Part shown: positions 27,257-36,033 of the stretch, in pieces
How the letters are laid out: each line of letters opens with the position of its first letter
Position numbering within the stretch: position 1 is the stretch's first letter
Source of the DNA: G020354785 sp964534745
GTDB taxonomy: Bacteria; Bacteroidota; Bacteroidia; Bacteroidales; UBA10428
DNA: 64,000 nt
Assembly: GCA_964534745.1 (NCBI GenBank)
Contig: CAZHQW010000008.1
Location: 18,661-82,660 of the forward strand
Direction of reading: 5' to 3'
Made by a program: the position numbers and the translations under genes
The notes under the pieces: model-generated
Told to the model about the DNA's origin: nothing
Seen by the model: only the letters and a program-made list of their open reading frames with translations
Database searches by the model: none

Positions 27257-28159
27257 TTATAACTTGATGGTTTTCCTGATAAATGTGTTGCCGCTGCGGT
27301 CAGTTAAACTGATAAAGTAAATTCCCGATTCCGCATCAGAAAGATTAACGACAATATGGGAAGACTGCAAATCGGACCGGTGATATACGGGCTGTCCGAC
27401 AACATTAAATACCAGTACCTCCTTAATCTGCCCGGCTGACGAGATGGTAAAATGGTCGTTAAACGGACTGGGTGCAATCACAAATTTATCGGTGTTCATA
27501 TCTCCGATTACAGACCCTCCTTGAGCTGTCAGGCTTATGTTATCTATAAATACTTCGAAGGTGTATTCCGATCCTGTATCATCCCATATTCCTGATCTGA
27601 ATCCGAAGTAAACCATGGTATCACCTTCTCCTTCAAAGAATACCTGGTTTGTAGCATCGGCCATACACGCATCATTCAGGAAAGTACCGTCGAACGTATC
27701 GGTAAGACATGTTGCTTCCCAGTTATGACTTTTGAATCCACTAATCCGAACCGCCCCCGCAGCAGCATCATAATCGGAGCCTTCCTGCGGTTCATTTCCT
27801 CCAACCCATACCTCAGTCCAGTAATTATTCGTGCGCAGGTCTTTGTAGGCACCATCAAAAATATAGGTTACCCCGCGCTGCAGGTTAAGTATCTGGTAAA
27901 ACATGATATTGGTAAGATTTCCCCCGGTTGCTCCTGTATTGGTTCCGCTGACATACAGACAACCGCCGTCACCTTCAACAGGTATAATATCGGTGTAACC
28001 AAACTCATATTCCACGGTATTATCACCGTCGGTATTGAGCAATGAAACTTCCCATTCCTCGTAATCCTCCATATCGCCACCGGTTATTACGTTTTGCCCG
28101 TAAGTGCAAATTGAAATAACAAAAAGAAAGGCTATTGCCGGAAAGTAAATTTTTTTCAT
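27257..28159 (-). CDS. T9SS-exported jelly-roll glycan-binding protein
   Basis: 300 residues: signal peptide (ends near TYGQ), a single beta-sandwich domain at about 23-215 (starts NVITGGDMEDYEEWEV, includes TYIFDGAYKDLR, ends FEVFIDNISL), then a T9SS sorting domain (APSPFNDHF to SGIYFISL). The domain looks like a CBM4/16-like carbohydrate-binding fold, but I cannot assign a CBM family. It is the first gene of a two-gene unit with GH30 (12-bp gap to the GH30 start used here). It probably holds glucan at the surface for the GH30 and GH128 enzymes. Confidence 0.82.
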   Translation of the reverse strand: MKKIYFPAIAFLFVISICTYGQNVITGGDMEDYEEWEVSLLNTDGDNTVEYEFGYTDIIPVEGDGGCLYVSGTNTGATGGNLTNIMFYQILNLQRGVTYIFDGAYKDLRTNNYWTEVWVGGNEPQEGSDYDAAAGAVRISGFKSHNWEATCLTDTFDGTFLNDACMADATNQVFFEGEGDTMVYFGFRSGIWDDTGSEYTFEVFIDNISLTAQGGSVIGDMNTDKFVIAPSPFNDHFTISSAGQIKEVLVFNVVGQPVYHRSDLQSSHIVVNLSDAESGIYFISLTDRSGNTFIRKTIKL

Positions 28160-28235
28160 AGCATTAAAGTTTTAATTGGGTTATTAAATGCAAGTTAAAA
28201 TAATGATTACTATGAATATGCAATCGTTACCCACT

Positions 28236-28273
28236 CAAATATTACAGGTACTCTAGGGGTTACCTCTCAAAAA
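28236..28273 (-). promoter_or_regulatory. Candidate promoter of the jelly-roll/GH30 pair
   Basis: The minus strand has TAATATTTG (28236-28244), one base longer than TAnnTTTG, and a TTTTTG element (28268-28273) 23 bases upstream. The start would be about 70 bp before the jelly-roll gene. A short inverted repeat, AGGTA/TACCT, lies between about 28246 and 28265 and could be an operator. All of this is tentative. Confidence 0.35.
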
Positions 28274-28291
28274 CACTCAACCTGAAATTGG

Positions 28292-31273
28292 TTACAGGTT
28301 CATAAGGTATTGCTTGAGTGAGTCATTGGAGTCAAGACCGATTTTCTTACGAAGCCTGTAACGGTCATTTTCAATGGCGCGGGGTGTTTTATGCATGAAC
28401 TCGGATATTTCCTTGGTGCCAAGGTTCATACGCACATATGCTGCAATCTTTATCTCTGACAGGCTCAGATCCCTGTGTTTTTCTTTGAGCCTGCTCACAA
28501 AGTTGTTATAAACCTTATCCAGCTGTGGCTCAATATAGGCCCAATCCTTATCATCATTAAGGTATTCGTCAATAATACTGATGACATCCTCAAGACTTTC
28601 CCTGACGGACTCCTTAGCTTTAACCGAAAGTCCCATTAAACGGTTCTTCTGCTCTATAAGGACACGGTTGCGGTTAATCATATGAAATGTCAGTTTTTGC
28701 AATTCCATTTCCAGCTTGTCTTTCTCAAGCTGGATAATCCTTTTCTCCTGCTCTGCCTGTGTTTTTAGGAACCGGTTCTTATGAAGGTTCAGCCTGTAAC
28801 GGTAAATGAAATATACTATTGCAAGCAGAACTATTATCATTATTATCCTGAACAGCCATGTATTATAAAAAGAAGGCCTGACACGTATAATCAGTCTCCG
28901 TTCATTGTTACCCCATTTGCCATCATTATTTGAAGCTATTACACGGAAAATATATTCACCCGGCTCAAGATTTGAATAGCTGGCCCTGCGATAATCCGGT
29001 CCCGTTTCTATCCAGTCGTTATCGAAACCCTGGAGCATATATTTGTACCGGCATTTTTCGGGCAGAATATAGTTTAGTGCAACAAATTCGAGGGCAAAAG
29101 CCTTTTCCCTGTTAGTAAGTACCAGTGCTTTGGTATAATTTATATTTTCCTGAAGGATAACCCGCTTGTTTATCTCAGTACCTGCCCCGACATCCTTGTT
29201 AAGAATTTCGAGTTTGCTGAAAACTATTGCTGGCAGGTTCTGGTTCAGCTTTATATCCTGTGGAGAAAAAATATCAAGACCTTTTGTTGACCCAATGGCA
29301 AAGCGGCCGTCGCTTAACCGGATCAGTGAATTCTGGTTAAATTCGTTGCTGCTCAGTCCGTCCTCCCTGATAAAGGTTCTGATTTTTCCAGTTTCAGGAT
29401 TCAAAATGCATAATCCGCCGGAAGTTCCTATCCACAGCTTTCCCTGGCTGTCTTCAATAATGCTCTGCACAATATTATTGGGCAGCTCTTCTTTTGCAGA
29501 GTATTTTACAAACCTGTAATTCTTTTTGTCAAACCTGAACAGCCCCTGCCCTTCACTGCCTATCCAGATGTATCCCCACCTGTCCTGGTCCATGCATCTG
29601 ATAATACCTTTTGTCGCTATAACATCCGAAGAATCTGCAGCGATCCTCATCAGCCGGTCCGTTTCATTGTCCAGTATATATATACCTTCCCCTTCGGTGC
29701 CAAACCATATATCCCCGTCTCTATCCTCCATAATGCTCATTACATTCTCAAAGTCAATTTTGTCGGGAAGTGACGAATTAGGACCAAAGTTTGTAAACGT
29801 TTTTTTGTGACTGTCATAGAGATCGACAGCCTCGCCCAGCAGTCCGAGCCATATACGGCCTCTGCTGTCCGGCACAATCTGCCATATATTTATTGAGGTG
29901 GGACTTCTTCCCGGAGAAGGATTATTGAAGCGGATAAAGGTGTTTTTTTCGGGATTAAACAGATGCAATCCGCCCGAATATGTGCCAATAAGTATATTTC
30001 CATCACCGTCTTCATTCAGGCTTGTGATTACATCTGTTGTCAGCGAATTTGAATTACCAGGATCATGGTTGTACCGGCAATGGCTTCCGTCCGGATCAAA
30101 CCTGTAAAGTCCGTACCCGTCAGTTCCTGCCCACAAACGATTTTTGCTGTCCTGGTAAACACCTAGTACAGATTTTCCTTTTAAAACATCCAGGTCTCCC
30201 GGTGTAATAAAATACGTTCTGAATTTATACCTGTCAGGATTATAATAATTGACACCTTCGCCAAAAGTGCCTATCCAGACCGTATTTTGCTCATCAAAGT
30301 AGATGCAGTAGATATGGTCGGTGGACAGGCTGTTTTCCCTGTCTTCATCTTTCTTTATGTACCGGAATTGCTTTGTCTGCGGATCAAGAATATTAATTCC
30401 CCCTCCGTCAGTGCAAATCCAGATATTGCCTTCCCTGTCCGCAGCCATATCTCCGTTAAGAACATTAGTAGTCAGCTGGCCTTCTCCCTGGAGGTAAATT
30501 TCAGATTTTCCCGATGCCGGATCATATGAACATAGACCGTGGACGTTAGCTGAAATCCACAGAACACCATTAGCATCCTCTACTATTCTTTTCCTGTAGT
30601 TGCTTGTTAATTCTTTTACCCGCCTGTAAGAGATATTGAAAAAACGTTCCCTGTCCCTGTCAAACCGCTGTATTTTATCTGATTCAGTGGCAACATACAC
30701 TTCGCCACAGCTTGTTTCAATAATATCATATACGTAATCTGAATTTAAAGCAAACCCGTCATTTGGCCGTGACCGGTAAACCCTGAAGCTGTCAGTTTCA
30801 GGAATATACATTGCAAGGCCCTTATTTGTGCAAATCCATATGGTACTGTCACTAAATGCACTTATCCGGTTTATCCGCTCATTAACGGCATTTATATGAT
30901 TATAACGTGTAAACTTCTCTGTCCTCTTATTAAATTTATTTAACCCTTCAGAATATGTTCCAATCCACAGGTTACCTGATTTGTCTTCTGCAATGGACAG
31001 TATGCGGTCTCCTGATATAGAAGCCGGATCATTTCCTGACCAGTATACTTTAATGTCATAACCGTCAAAACTGCAAAGTCCGTTTCGGGTGCCGAACCAT
31101 ACCAGTCCGTCACAGTCTTTATAAATACACTCTATGTTGTTATGCGGCAGTCCGTTACTCTGGGTTAATTTTGAGAACTGGATATTTTCCGGATCGGAAT
31201 AAGGCGCTGGATAAGATTGCACCAGGCAGTTGCAGAAAATAATTAGGATTATTATGACAGTCCTGCCCTTCAT
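28292..31273 (-). CDS. Membrane-bound propeller sensor with LuxR-type DNA-binding domain
   Basis: A 993-residue one-protein regulator. After a signal peptide, about 14 reg_prop blades form two seven-bladed propellers (about 30-660; repeated IWIGT and LW.GT motifs). A Y_Y_Y domain follows at about 690-770 and one membrane helix at about 780-800 (IIMIIVLLAIVYFIYRY). A coiled-coil segment (about 805-870) leads to a C-terminal LuxR-family helix-turn-helix at about 925-993 (LSLSEIKIAAYVRMNL, then PRAIENDRYRLRKKIG). There is no histidine kinase or receiver domain, so it should bind a glycan product outside and DNA inside directly. It lies just upstream of the jelly-roll/GH30 pair and probably controls it. 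Confidence 0.9.
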   Translation of the reverse strand: MKGRTVIIILIIFCNCLVQSYPAPYSDPENIQFSKLTQSNGLPHNNIECIYKDCDGLVWFGTRNGLCSFDGYDIKVYWSGNDPASISGDRILSIAEDKSGNLWIGTYSEGLNKFNKRTEKFTRYNHINAVNERINRISAFSDSTIWICTNKGLAMYIPETDSFRVYRSRPNDGFALNSDYVYDIIETSCGEVYVATESDKIQRFDRDRERFFNISYRRVKELTSNYRKRIVEDANGVLWISANVHGLCSYDPASGKSEIYLQGEGQLTTNVLNGDMAADREGNIWICTDGGGINILDPQTKQFRYIKKDEDRENSLSTDHIYCIYFDEQNTVWIGTFGEGVNYYNPDRYKFRTYFITPGDLDVLKGKSVLGVYQDSKNRLWAGTDGYGLYRFDPDGSHCRYNHDPGNSNSLTTDVITSLNEDGDGNILIGTYSGGLHLFNPEKNTFIRFNNPSPGRSPTSINIWQIVPDSRGRIWLGLLGEAVDLYDSHKKTFTNFGPNSSLPDKIDFENVMSIMEDRDGDIWFGTEGEGIYILDNETDRLMRIAADSSDVIATKGIIRCMDQDRWGYIWIGSEGQGLFRFDKKNYRFVKYSAKEELPNNIVQSIIEDSQGKLWIGTSGGLCILNPETGKIRTFIREDGLSSNEFNQNSLIRLSDGRFAIGSTKGLDIFSPQDIKLNQNLPAIVFSKLEILNKDVGAGTEINKRVILQENINYTKALVLTNREKAFALEFVALNYILPEKCRYKYMLQGFDNDWIETGPDYRRASYSNLEPGEYIFRVIASNNDGKWGNNERRLIIRVRPSFYNTWLFRIIMIIVLLAIVYFIYRYRLNLHKNRFLKTQAEQEKRIIQLEKDKLEMELQKLTFHMINRNRVLIEQKNRLMGLSVKAKESVRESLEDVISIIDEYLNDDKDWAYIEPQLDKVYNNFVSRLKEKHRDLSLSEIKIAAYVRMNLGTKEISEFMHKTPRAIENDRYRLRKKIGLDSNDSLKQYLMNL

Positions 31274-31500
31274 ATACCGATAGGATGAATATGATTAATT
31301 ATACTGCAATTTAATTATTTTGTATTAAAACAATTGAATTAAAGTTAACAATCTGGTGACATATTGGTAACATTTGGTAGGCCTTAATTCTGGCTATTTT
31401 AGTACTTTTATACTACCGCGATTGGATTATAATAAATTGTTGCGGAATTAATATACGCAGACAAATAAGTTGGTTTTAGAGTAAAATTTGAGGTTAATTT
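31274..31500. other. Intergenic region upstream of an isolated terminator
   Basis: AT-rich DNA between the regulator start (minus) and the terminator at 31501. No open reading frame of note. TAAAATTTG at about 31482-31490 is close to a -7 box but too near the terminator to make a long transcript. Confidence 0.4.
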
Positions 31501-31540
31501 AAAAGAGGCTGCTATCAATTAGATGCAGCCTCTTTTATTA
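31501..31540 (+). terminator. Strong Rho-independent terminator with no upstream gene on the plus strand
   Basis: AAAAGAGGCTGC (31501-31512) is perfectly complementary to GCAGCCTCTTTT (31525-31536), with a 12-base loop and a T-rich end. The only upstream gene is on the minus strand and starts at 31273. The hairpin either ends an unannotated small RNA or acts as an upstream attenuator for the lipoprotein at 31647. Confidence 0.72.
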
Positions 31541-31646
31541 TTTAATCTGAGTTTTTGTAAAGTTAATCGTTAAGCATTAAGATAATTAGAATTATTTTTC
31601 GTATTTTTAAATAACCAACTATTAATCACATAATTAATCTTAAATC

Positions 31647-32180
31647 ATGAAACTACAACATCTTTTGCCAGTACTGCTTATTGTAGCAGTGTTATCTTGC
31701 GAAAAAGAGGAGAATAAATCTCCTGCTTATGTTGGCACCTGGGTCAGGACAGAAGCCGACACCTTATCATTTGTTCCATTAGTCCTGCTTGAAAACAAAA
31801 TGGTAATGACCCTGCAAGTCGGTTCATGGGAAATGATCTCAAAGATAAAGGTTACAGGTTATATACCAGATTGGGAAGATTTTATGGGATTTAAGGGTAC
31901 CCTCACCGTAAGCGGTGAAGATGCCACTATAACTTTTGCGGAGATTGGCGTAAGGAATCTTAATATGCAGACAATGACCTTTATTGATGATGAGATTACC
32001 TGGTATAATGCCAATGATAATCCCAACGAGTACGGATTATATCTTGATGAATATGGTCCGGGAACAACAACACAGGAAGTAAAGTTTATTGTCAGTGGCA
32101 ATACTTTGACCATTAAAGCGGATGATAATGGAAACGGCACTTATGAGGAAGACGAAATAATGGTTCTCACTAGGGAATAA
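31647..32180 (+). CDS. Lipocalin-like lipoprotein
   Basis: 177 residues with a lipoprotein signal (LLIVAVLSC). The mature part begins YVGTWVRTEAD, the G-x-W start common to lipocalin-like domains, and consists of predicted beta strands (GTLTVSGEDATITF, VKFIVSGNTLTIKADD) to the end. Near the C-terminus, DDNGNGTYEEDE is acidic. Such proteins are usually outer-membrane-anchored and of unknown ligand. It stands alone, convergent with the radical SAM gene. Confidence 0.75.
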   Translation: MKLQHLLPVLLIVAVLSCEKEENKSPAYVGTWVRTEADTLSFVPLVLLENKMVMTLQVGSWEMISKIKVTGYIPDWEDFMGFKGTLTVSGEDATITFAEIGVRNLNMQTMTFIDDEITWYNANDNPNEYGLYLDEYGPGTTTQEVKFIVSGNTLTIKADDNGNGTYEEDEIMVLTRE

Positions 32181-32194
32181 AAGACAGAATAAAG

Positions 32195-33772
32195 TCAGTT
32201 TGGGTATTCCACCGATTCGATTGAGGGAAATGATTTTCGGAGAATATTTCTGGTATTCAAAAGGCTCAGGAACGCATTTGCCAAAAAATACAGCTTGTGA
32301 GGATGTGAAGATTGTCTTATACAATTGTACAATTCCCTGAAGATTTTTCTTTCCTGCCCTGTGGCTCTTATTAATAAGAACTTTAAAAAGCCTGTAGTCA
32401 TAGATATACTTTGTAAGTTTACAGGCATTCGTGATATCCGCAGCCTGCTTTTCTTTTGAGATTGCTCAAAATTATCGAAAAATGTTTTAAACCTGTAAAT
32501 AAAGTTCTCAGGTAAATAGAGATTCCTGAATAGCCAGCACAGGCCGTCATAAAATTGTGCGTGTGTCATCTGTTTCGGGACTATAGTAAATGTATTCAAA
32601 GAATTTACTTTATCAGGATTGGCTCTGGCAGCCTGTTCCCAGTCAATATACCTGCCTTCCTTTATCATTCGTTCCTTAAGTGGTGAGCCGTCAGCAGCCT
32701 GAAGCGGCATAACCTGGATGTTAGGGATACCCGTCTGATTGAAAAAGTCCAACTGCTGGCGAAAGATGGAAATATCATCGCTGTCAAATCCGACGATGCA
32801 CCCTGCATGAACCAGTATTCCATGCTCGTGGATTCTTTTTATGTCCTGCAGCATATTACCGCACAGATTCTGTAATTTTTTTGTTTCTTTAAGGCTTTTT
32901 ACATTTGGAGTTTCAATACCTACAGAAAATCTGGTTAATCCCGCTTTAACAGACAGTTCGAGAAATTCTTCATCTCTTGCCGCATCGATAGAGACCTGTG
33001 CGATAAAGATAACCTGGTGATGCTTCTTCCTGTTCCACTCTCCCAGTGCAGCCAGAATCTCCTTTGCCTTATTTTTATTGCCCGTAAAATTGTCGTCTGC
33101 TATAAGAATGAATCTGAATGATCCTATTCTGAACAGTTGTTCAACTTCCTGAATAATAGTTGAAACAGGCTTATACCTCATTTTATTGCCCATGTATCCA
33201 TGAACGCTGCAAAATTCACATTTGTACGGGCACCCGCGGCTAGCCTGTACAATTCCCCAGAGGTATCTTCTCATCGTACTTGATGCAACTCCGCTAAAGT
33301 CAGGAACCGGACATGCAGACATGTCAATCCTTCCACTTTCATGGTATTCCTTTTTGTAATTTCCGGCTAAATAATCTTTAAGGAACTGTGGCCATGTTCT
33401 CTCTGCTTCACCTGTTATCAGTACATCCGCAAACGGTCTCCATCGGTCAGGGCTTAAAGTCGCCGGAGAGCCTCCGCAGACAATCAACGAACCACGTTTT
33501 GAGAACTGCTTTGCTATTTCCCGGGCCCTTTCCAAATAAAAGGAAAAACTACCGATGCCCACGATATCAAAAAATTCGTTAAAATCAACAGGTTCAGCAT
33601 CCTCGTCAATGATCCTGACTCTAAAATCTGCCGGAGTTAATGCAGCAAGAGTTGCCAGGCTGACAACAGGAGCTCCGCCCGATCTCCTGGTAATCAATCT
33701 AAGTATATCAGAGATATTGATGAAATTACTTTCAGCGTTTCTTGGTAATACTAGTAGAATTTTTCTTTTCAT
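32195..33772 (-). CDS. B12-binding radical SAM protein (DUF4070-like)
   Basis: 525 residues. The N-terminal part (about 1-150) is a cobalamin-binding-like Rossmann domain (APVVSLATLAAL, VGIGSFSFY, IVCGGSPATLSP). The radical SAM core has CPYKCEFC, with iron-sulfur ligands at Cys181, Cys185 and Cys188, and GIETPN later. A helical C-terminal region (about 380-525) resembles DUF4070. Enzymes of this type perform methylations or rearrangements on hopanoids, lipids or cofactors; the substrate here cannot be read. It has no clear operon partner; the pentapeptide channel gene lies 57 bp upstream on the same strand. Confidence 0.88.
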   Translation of the reverse strand: MKRKILLVLPRNAESNFINISDILRLITRRSGGAPVVSLATLAALTPADFRVRIIDEDAEPVDFNEFFDIVGIGSFSFYLERAREIAKQFSKRGSLIVCGGSPATLSPDRWRPFADVLITGEAERTWPQFLKDYLAGNYKKEYHESGRIDMSACPVPDFSGVASSTMRRYLWGIVQASRGCPYKCEFCSVHGYMGNKMRYKPVSTIIQEVEQLFRIGSFRFILIADDNFTGNKNKAKEILAALGEWNRKKHHQVIFIAQVSIDAARDEEFLELSVKAGLTRFSVGIETPNVKSLKETKKLQNLCGNMLQDIKRIHEHGILVHAGCIVGFDSDDISIFRQQLDFFNQTGIPNIQVMPLQAADGSPLKERMIKEGRYIDWEQAARANPDKVNSLNTFTIVPKQMTHAQFYDGLCWLFRNLYLPENFIYRFKTFFDNFEQSQKKSRLRISRMPVNLQSISMTTGFLKFLLIRATGQERKIFRELYNCIRQSSHPHKLYFLANAFLSLLNTRNILRKSFPSIESVEYPN

Positions 33773-33829
33773 ATAATGTTACCTCTATCGATTAATCTGA
33801 TATTCAACCGGTATTTTCAGGCTGCCGGC

Positions 33830-34906
33830 TTAATCATTTCTCCTGGCCAGCTTATTTAAAAGGATTGAAACCAGTCCTCCAAGCATGATATAGCCAAGTA
33901 TCACTTCAGCCATAATTATAGACTGTGCAATAAGGCTTGTTAATTTTGGTGTAACAACTCCAGTATCTAAGGTTGTAAAAGTCAATATACTGTGATAGAA
34001 TGCATTATACCAGTGAGCAAGCTGTCCGTTTGCTGTTCTAAAATGAAAAGAATGCTTAAATAATAAAATAATGACCCCAAAGAACAACGTTATTAACAAA
34101 GACACAATGGCCCACTGCCAAATACTTTTTCCATAATTACATGTTAATCCCCAGATAAGCTTTTTAACTTTTTTAATCCCTTTAGAATTTTGTCGCTTCC
34201 AGTTATACAGCCATGCTTCATCGCGCACTTTTCTGCCAAGCACAGGATCAGTATAACTTATGTTAATTAGCTGTGCCCTGGAAATGGCCTTTATTATCGC
34301 CCTTTCTGCCTTTTTATTATACCCTTCTTTTATACTTAAGATTATATTTCTGATTAATGCTCCTTTACAATTAAAAGGAACTGATTCCCCTTTCTTATCT
34401 GTAAAAGAAATGTCAATTAACTTCGCATCATTTAAGTAACTGTGTGACAGGTCCGCATTATACATGTTAGTGTCCTTGAGGAAAGCATGTTCAAGATAGG
34501 CACCCTCGAGATATGCATTCTTGAGTTGAGTTCTCTCCAGCCGGGCATTCTCCATATGAGCACCCATTAAGTTGGCCTTTTCCATATGAGCTTCCATCAT
34601 ATCTGCATTTTCGAGATGAGCAATAGTAAGTATAGCATTCTCCAGATGTGCCCTTGATAGGTCAGCACATTCAAAGTAAGCTCCCATAAGGTCGGCATCC
34701 GACAGGTAAGCTCCTGACAGGTCAGCGCATTCAAGGTGAGCACCTGATAAATCGGCTTTTTTAAGTCTTGCTTCCCGCAATTGCAATTTAAAGTTGCTGT
34801 TAATTGCCCTTTGCTCACAATGCCATTTATTCCATTCTTCAATATTATTTTCTTTAGAACACTTGATTAAAAAGTCGTAATGTTCTTTATTAAGTTTAGT
34901 TCTCAT
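33830..34906 (-). CDS. Pentapeptide-repeat ion channel (two-helix pore)
   Basis: 358 residues. A cytosolic N-terminus (about 1-45) precedes about 25 pentapeptide repeats with the A(D/N)L.G pattern (about 45-165), which fold as a right-handed beta-helix. A linker (165-250) follows. Two membrane helices (about 258-278 and 320-345) flank a pore loop, TFTTLDTGVVTP at about 305-316. This is the Ion_trans_2 layout, but the potassium signature TVGYG is replaced by TLDTG. The protein may be a channel with altered selectivity, or a non-conducting relative. It is upstream of the radical SAM gene with a 57-bp gap. Confidence 0.85.
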   Translation of the reverse strand: MRTKLNKEHYDFLIKCSKENNIEEWNKWHCEQRAINSNFKLQLREARLKKADLSGAHLECADLSGAYLSDADLMGAYFECADLSRAHLENAILTIAHLENADMMEAHMEKANLMGAHMENARLERTQLKNAYLEGAYLEHAFLKDTNMYNADLSHSYLNDAKLIDISFTDKKGESVPFNCKGALIRNIILSIKEGYNKKAERAIIKAISRAQLINISYTDPVLGRKVRDEAWLYNWKRQNSKGIKKVKKLIWGLTCNYGKSIWQWAIVSLLITLFFGVIILLFKHSFHFRTANGQLAHWYNAFYHSILTFTTLDTGVVTPKLTSLIAQSIIMAEVILGYIMLGGLVSILLNKLARRND

Positions 34907-35324
34907 AGTATTTTATTATTACACAGGGCAGATAACAGATAATTGTCAAATGCTGAAATAAAAATAAATTATGGTCCGCCTTTATCAAAACGGAAATTTG
35001 CAACGGGTTTGAAAAGATCTACGTAATATGCAAATCAGCAGTATTTTTTTACTGCTCAGAAGCACTTTTAGTAATTTTTACTACAGAAACCGGGTCAATT
35101 TCTTTCTTTTAATAAAATTAAAGGTCCGTATTATTGAATTATGCAATAATATTATTACCTGTGTTAATTATATTGACCGGTAAGGCTATTAAGGTAATAC
35201 CGGCGTTGAAATACTTCATTTTGTTTGCTATAAAGCAAATAAATCCATAACTTGTCATTTTCGGATATATAAATATCAGTTTATCGCAACAAAAATTGAA
35301 TTTTTAAACCTAAACCCTTACATT
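34907..35324. other. Intergenic region without a visible gene
   Basis: About 420 bp of AT-rich DNA between divergent genes. I see no open frame with coding character, no hairpin of note and no exact TAnnTTTG box. Confidence 0.5.
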
Positions 35325-35888
35325 ATGAAAACAAACCTCTTTGTTCTTTTAATTCTGGCTGTTTTAGCAGCAACTGCCTGCCAGGAGCAGATAGATGTTG
35401 ACAAGGAAAAGGAAGCTATTATAGCCGTTGTTAACGCAGAATCCAACGCATACCTGGCAAGGGATTTTGAAACTCTGTCCTCTTACATGGTACAGGATTC
35501 ATTGCATATACAGTTATATGCAAGTAAGTGGAATTTTGAATATGTAGTTGGATGGGAAGATGCAGTTGAAGGATATAAAAAAGATTTTGCTAATGATTCG
35601 GCATGGAATAAAATGAAGAATCCCAGACTCGAAAGGAAGAATTATTATATCAAAGTTTATCCTCAAAGTGCATGGGCGGTTTTCAAGACTATTTATAAGT
35701 GGGATGAGGACACCATAACACATAAGTGGAAAGTTATTGAAACACGTTTCCTTGAAAAGGTTGACGGTGAATGGAAAATAACCTATGTTAACAATGTGTC
35801 CAAGACAGGTTATGAAGAGCAAGAAAAGGAGAAAGAAGCAGCCAAAGCAGCAGAACCTAAGGAAGAAAAAGAAGAAAAGGCTGAATAG
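35325..35888 (+). CDS. NTF2-like (DUF4440-type) lipoprotein
   Basis: 187 residues. Lipoprotein signal with ATAC as lipobox (Cys19). The domain at about 28-150 has the SnoaL/DUF4440 pattern: a first helix (EKEAIIAVVNAESNAYLARD), DFETLSSYM, and a final strand pair (TRFLEKVDGEWKITYVNNV). The last 30 residues are a low-complexity Glu/Lys/Ala tail (EEQEKEKEAAKAAEPKEEK). Function of such cone-shaped proteins ranges from ligand binding to isomerase; none can be chosen here. It ends with a clear terminator. Confidence 0.8.
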   Translation: MKTNLFVLLILAVLAATACQEQIDVDKEKEAIIAVVNAESNAYLARDFETLSSYMVQDSLHIQLYASKWNFEYVVGWEDAVEGYKKDFANDSAWNKMKNPRLERKNYYIKVYPQSAWAVFKTIYKWDEDTITHKWKVIETRFLEKVDGEWKITYVNNVSKTGYEEQEKEKEAAKAAEPKEEKEEKAE

Positions 35889-35931
35889 GAGTATGCCAGA
35901 CCTACGTTAGCTATCCGAAATGTAAATGAAT

Positions 35932-35965
35932 AAGCCCTCTGGAATATTATACAGGGGGCTTAATT
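35932..35965 (+). terminator. Rho-independent terminator after the NTF2-like lipoprotein gene
   Basis: AAGCCCTCTG (35932-35941) pairs with CAGGGGGCTT (35952-35961), ten pairs with one G-T, around a ten-base AT loop, then TAATTGTTA. Confidence 0.68.
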
Positions 35966-36033
35966 GTTATAATCCCTGTACAAGTAATTATGCTGACCAT
36001 TATATATATTATTGACATCTTAAAATAAAAATA

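Noticed and set aside
34450..34780. Regular short repeats that could suggest a CRISPR or tandem DNA repeat
   Set aside because: They are the 15-bp periodic codons of pentapeptide repeats inside a coding gene; there are no spacers.
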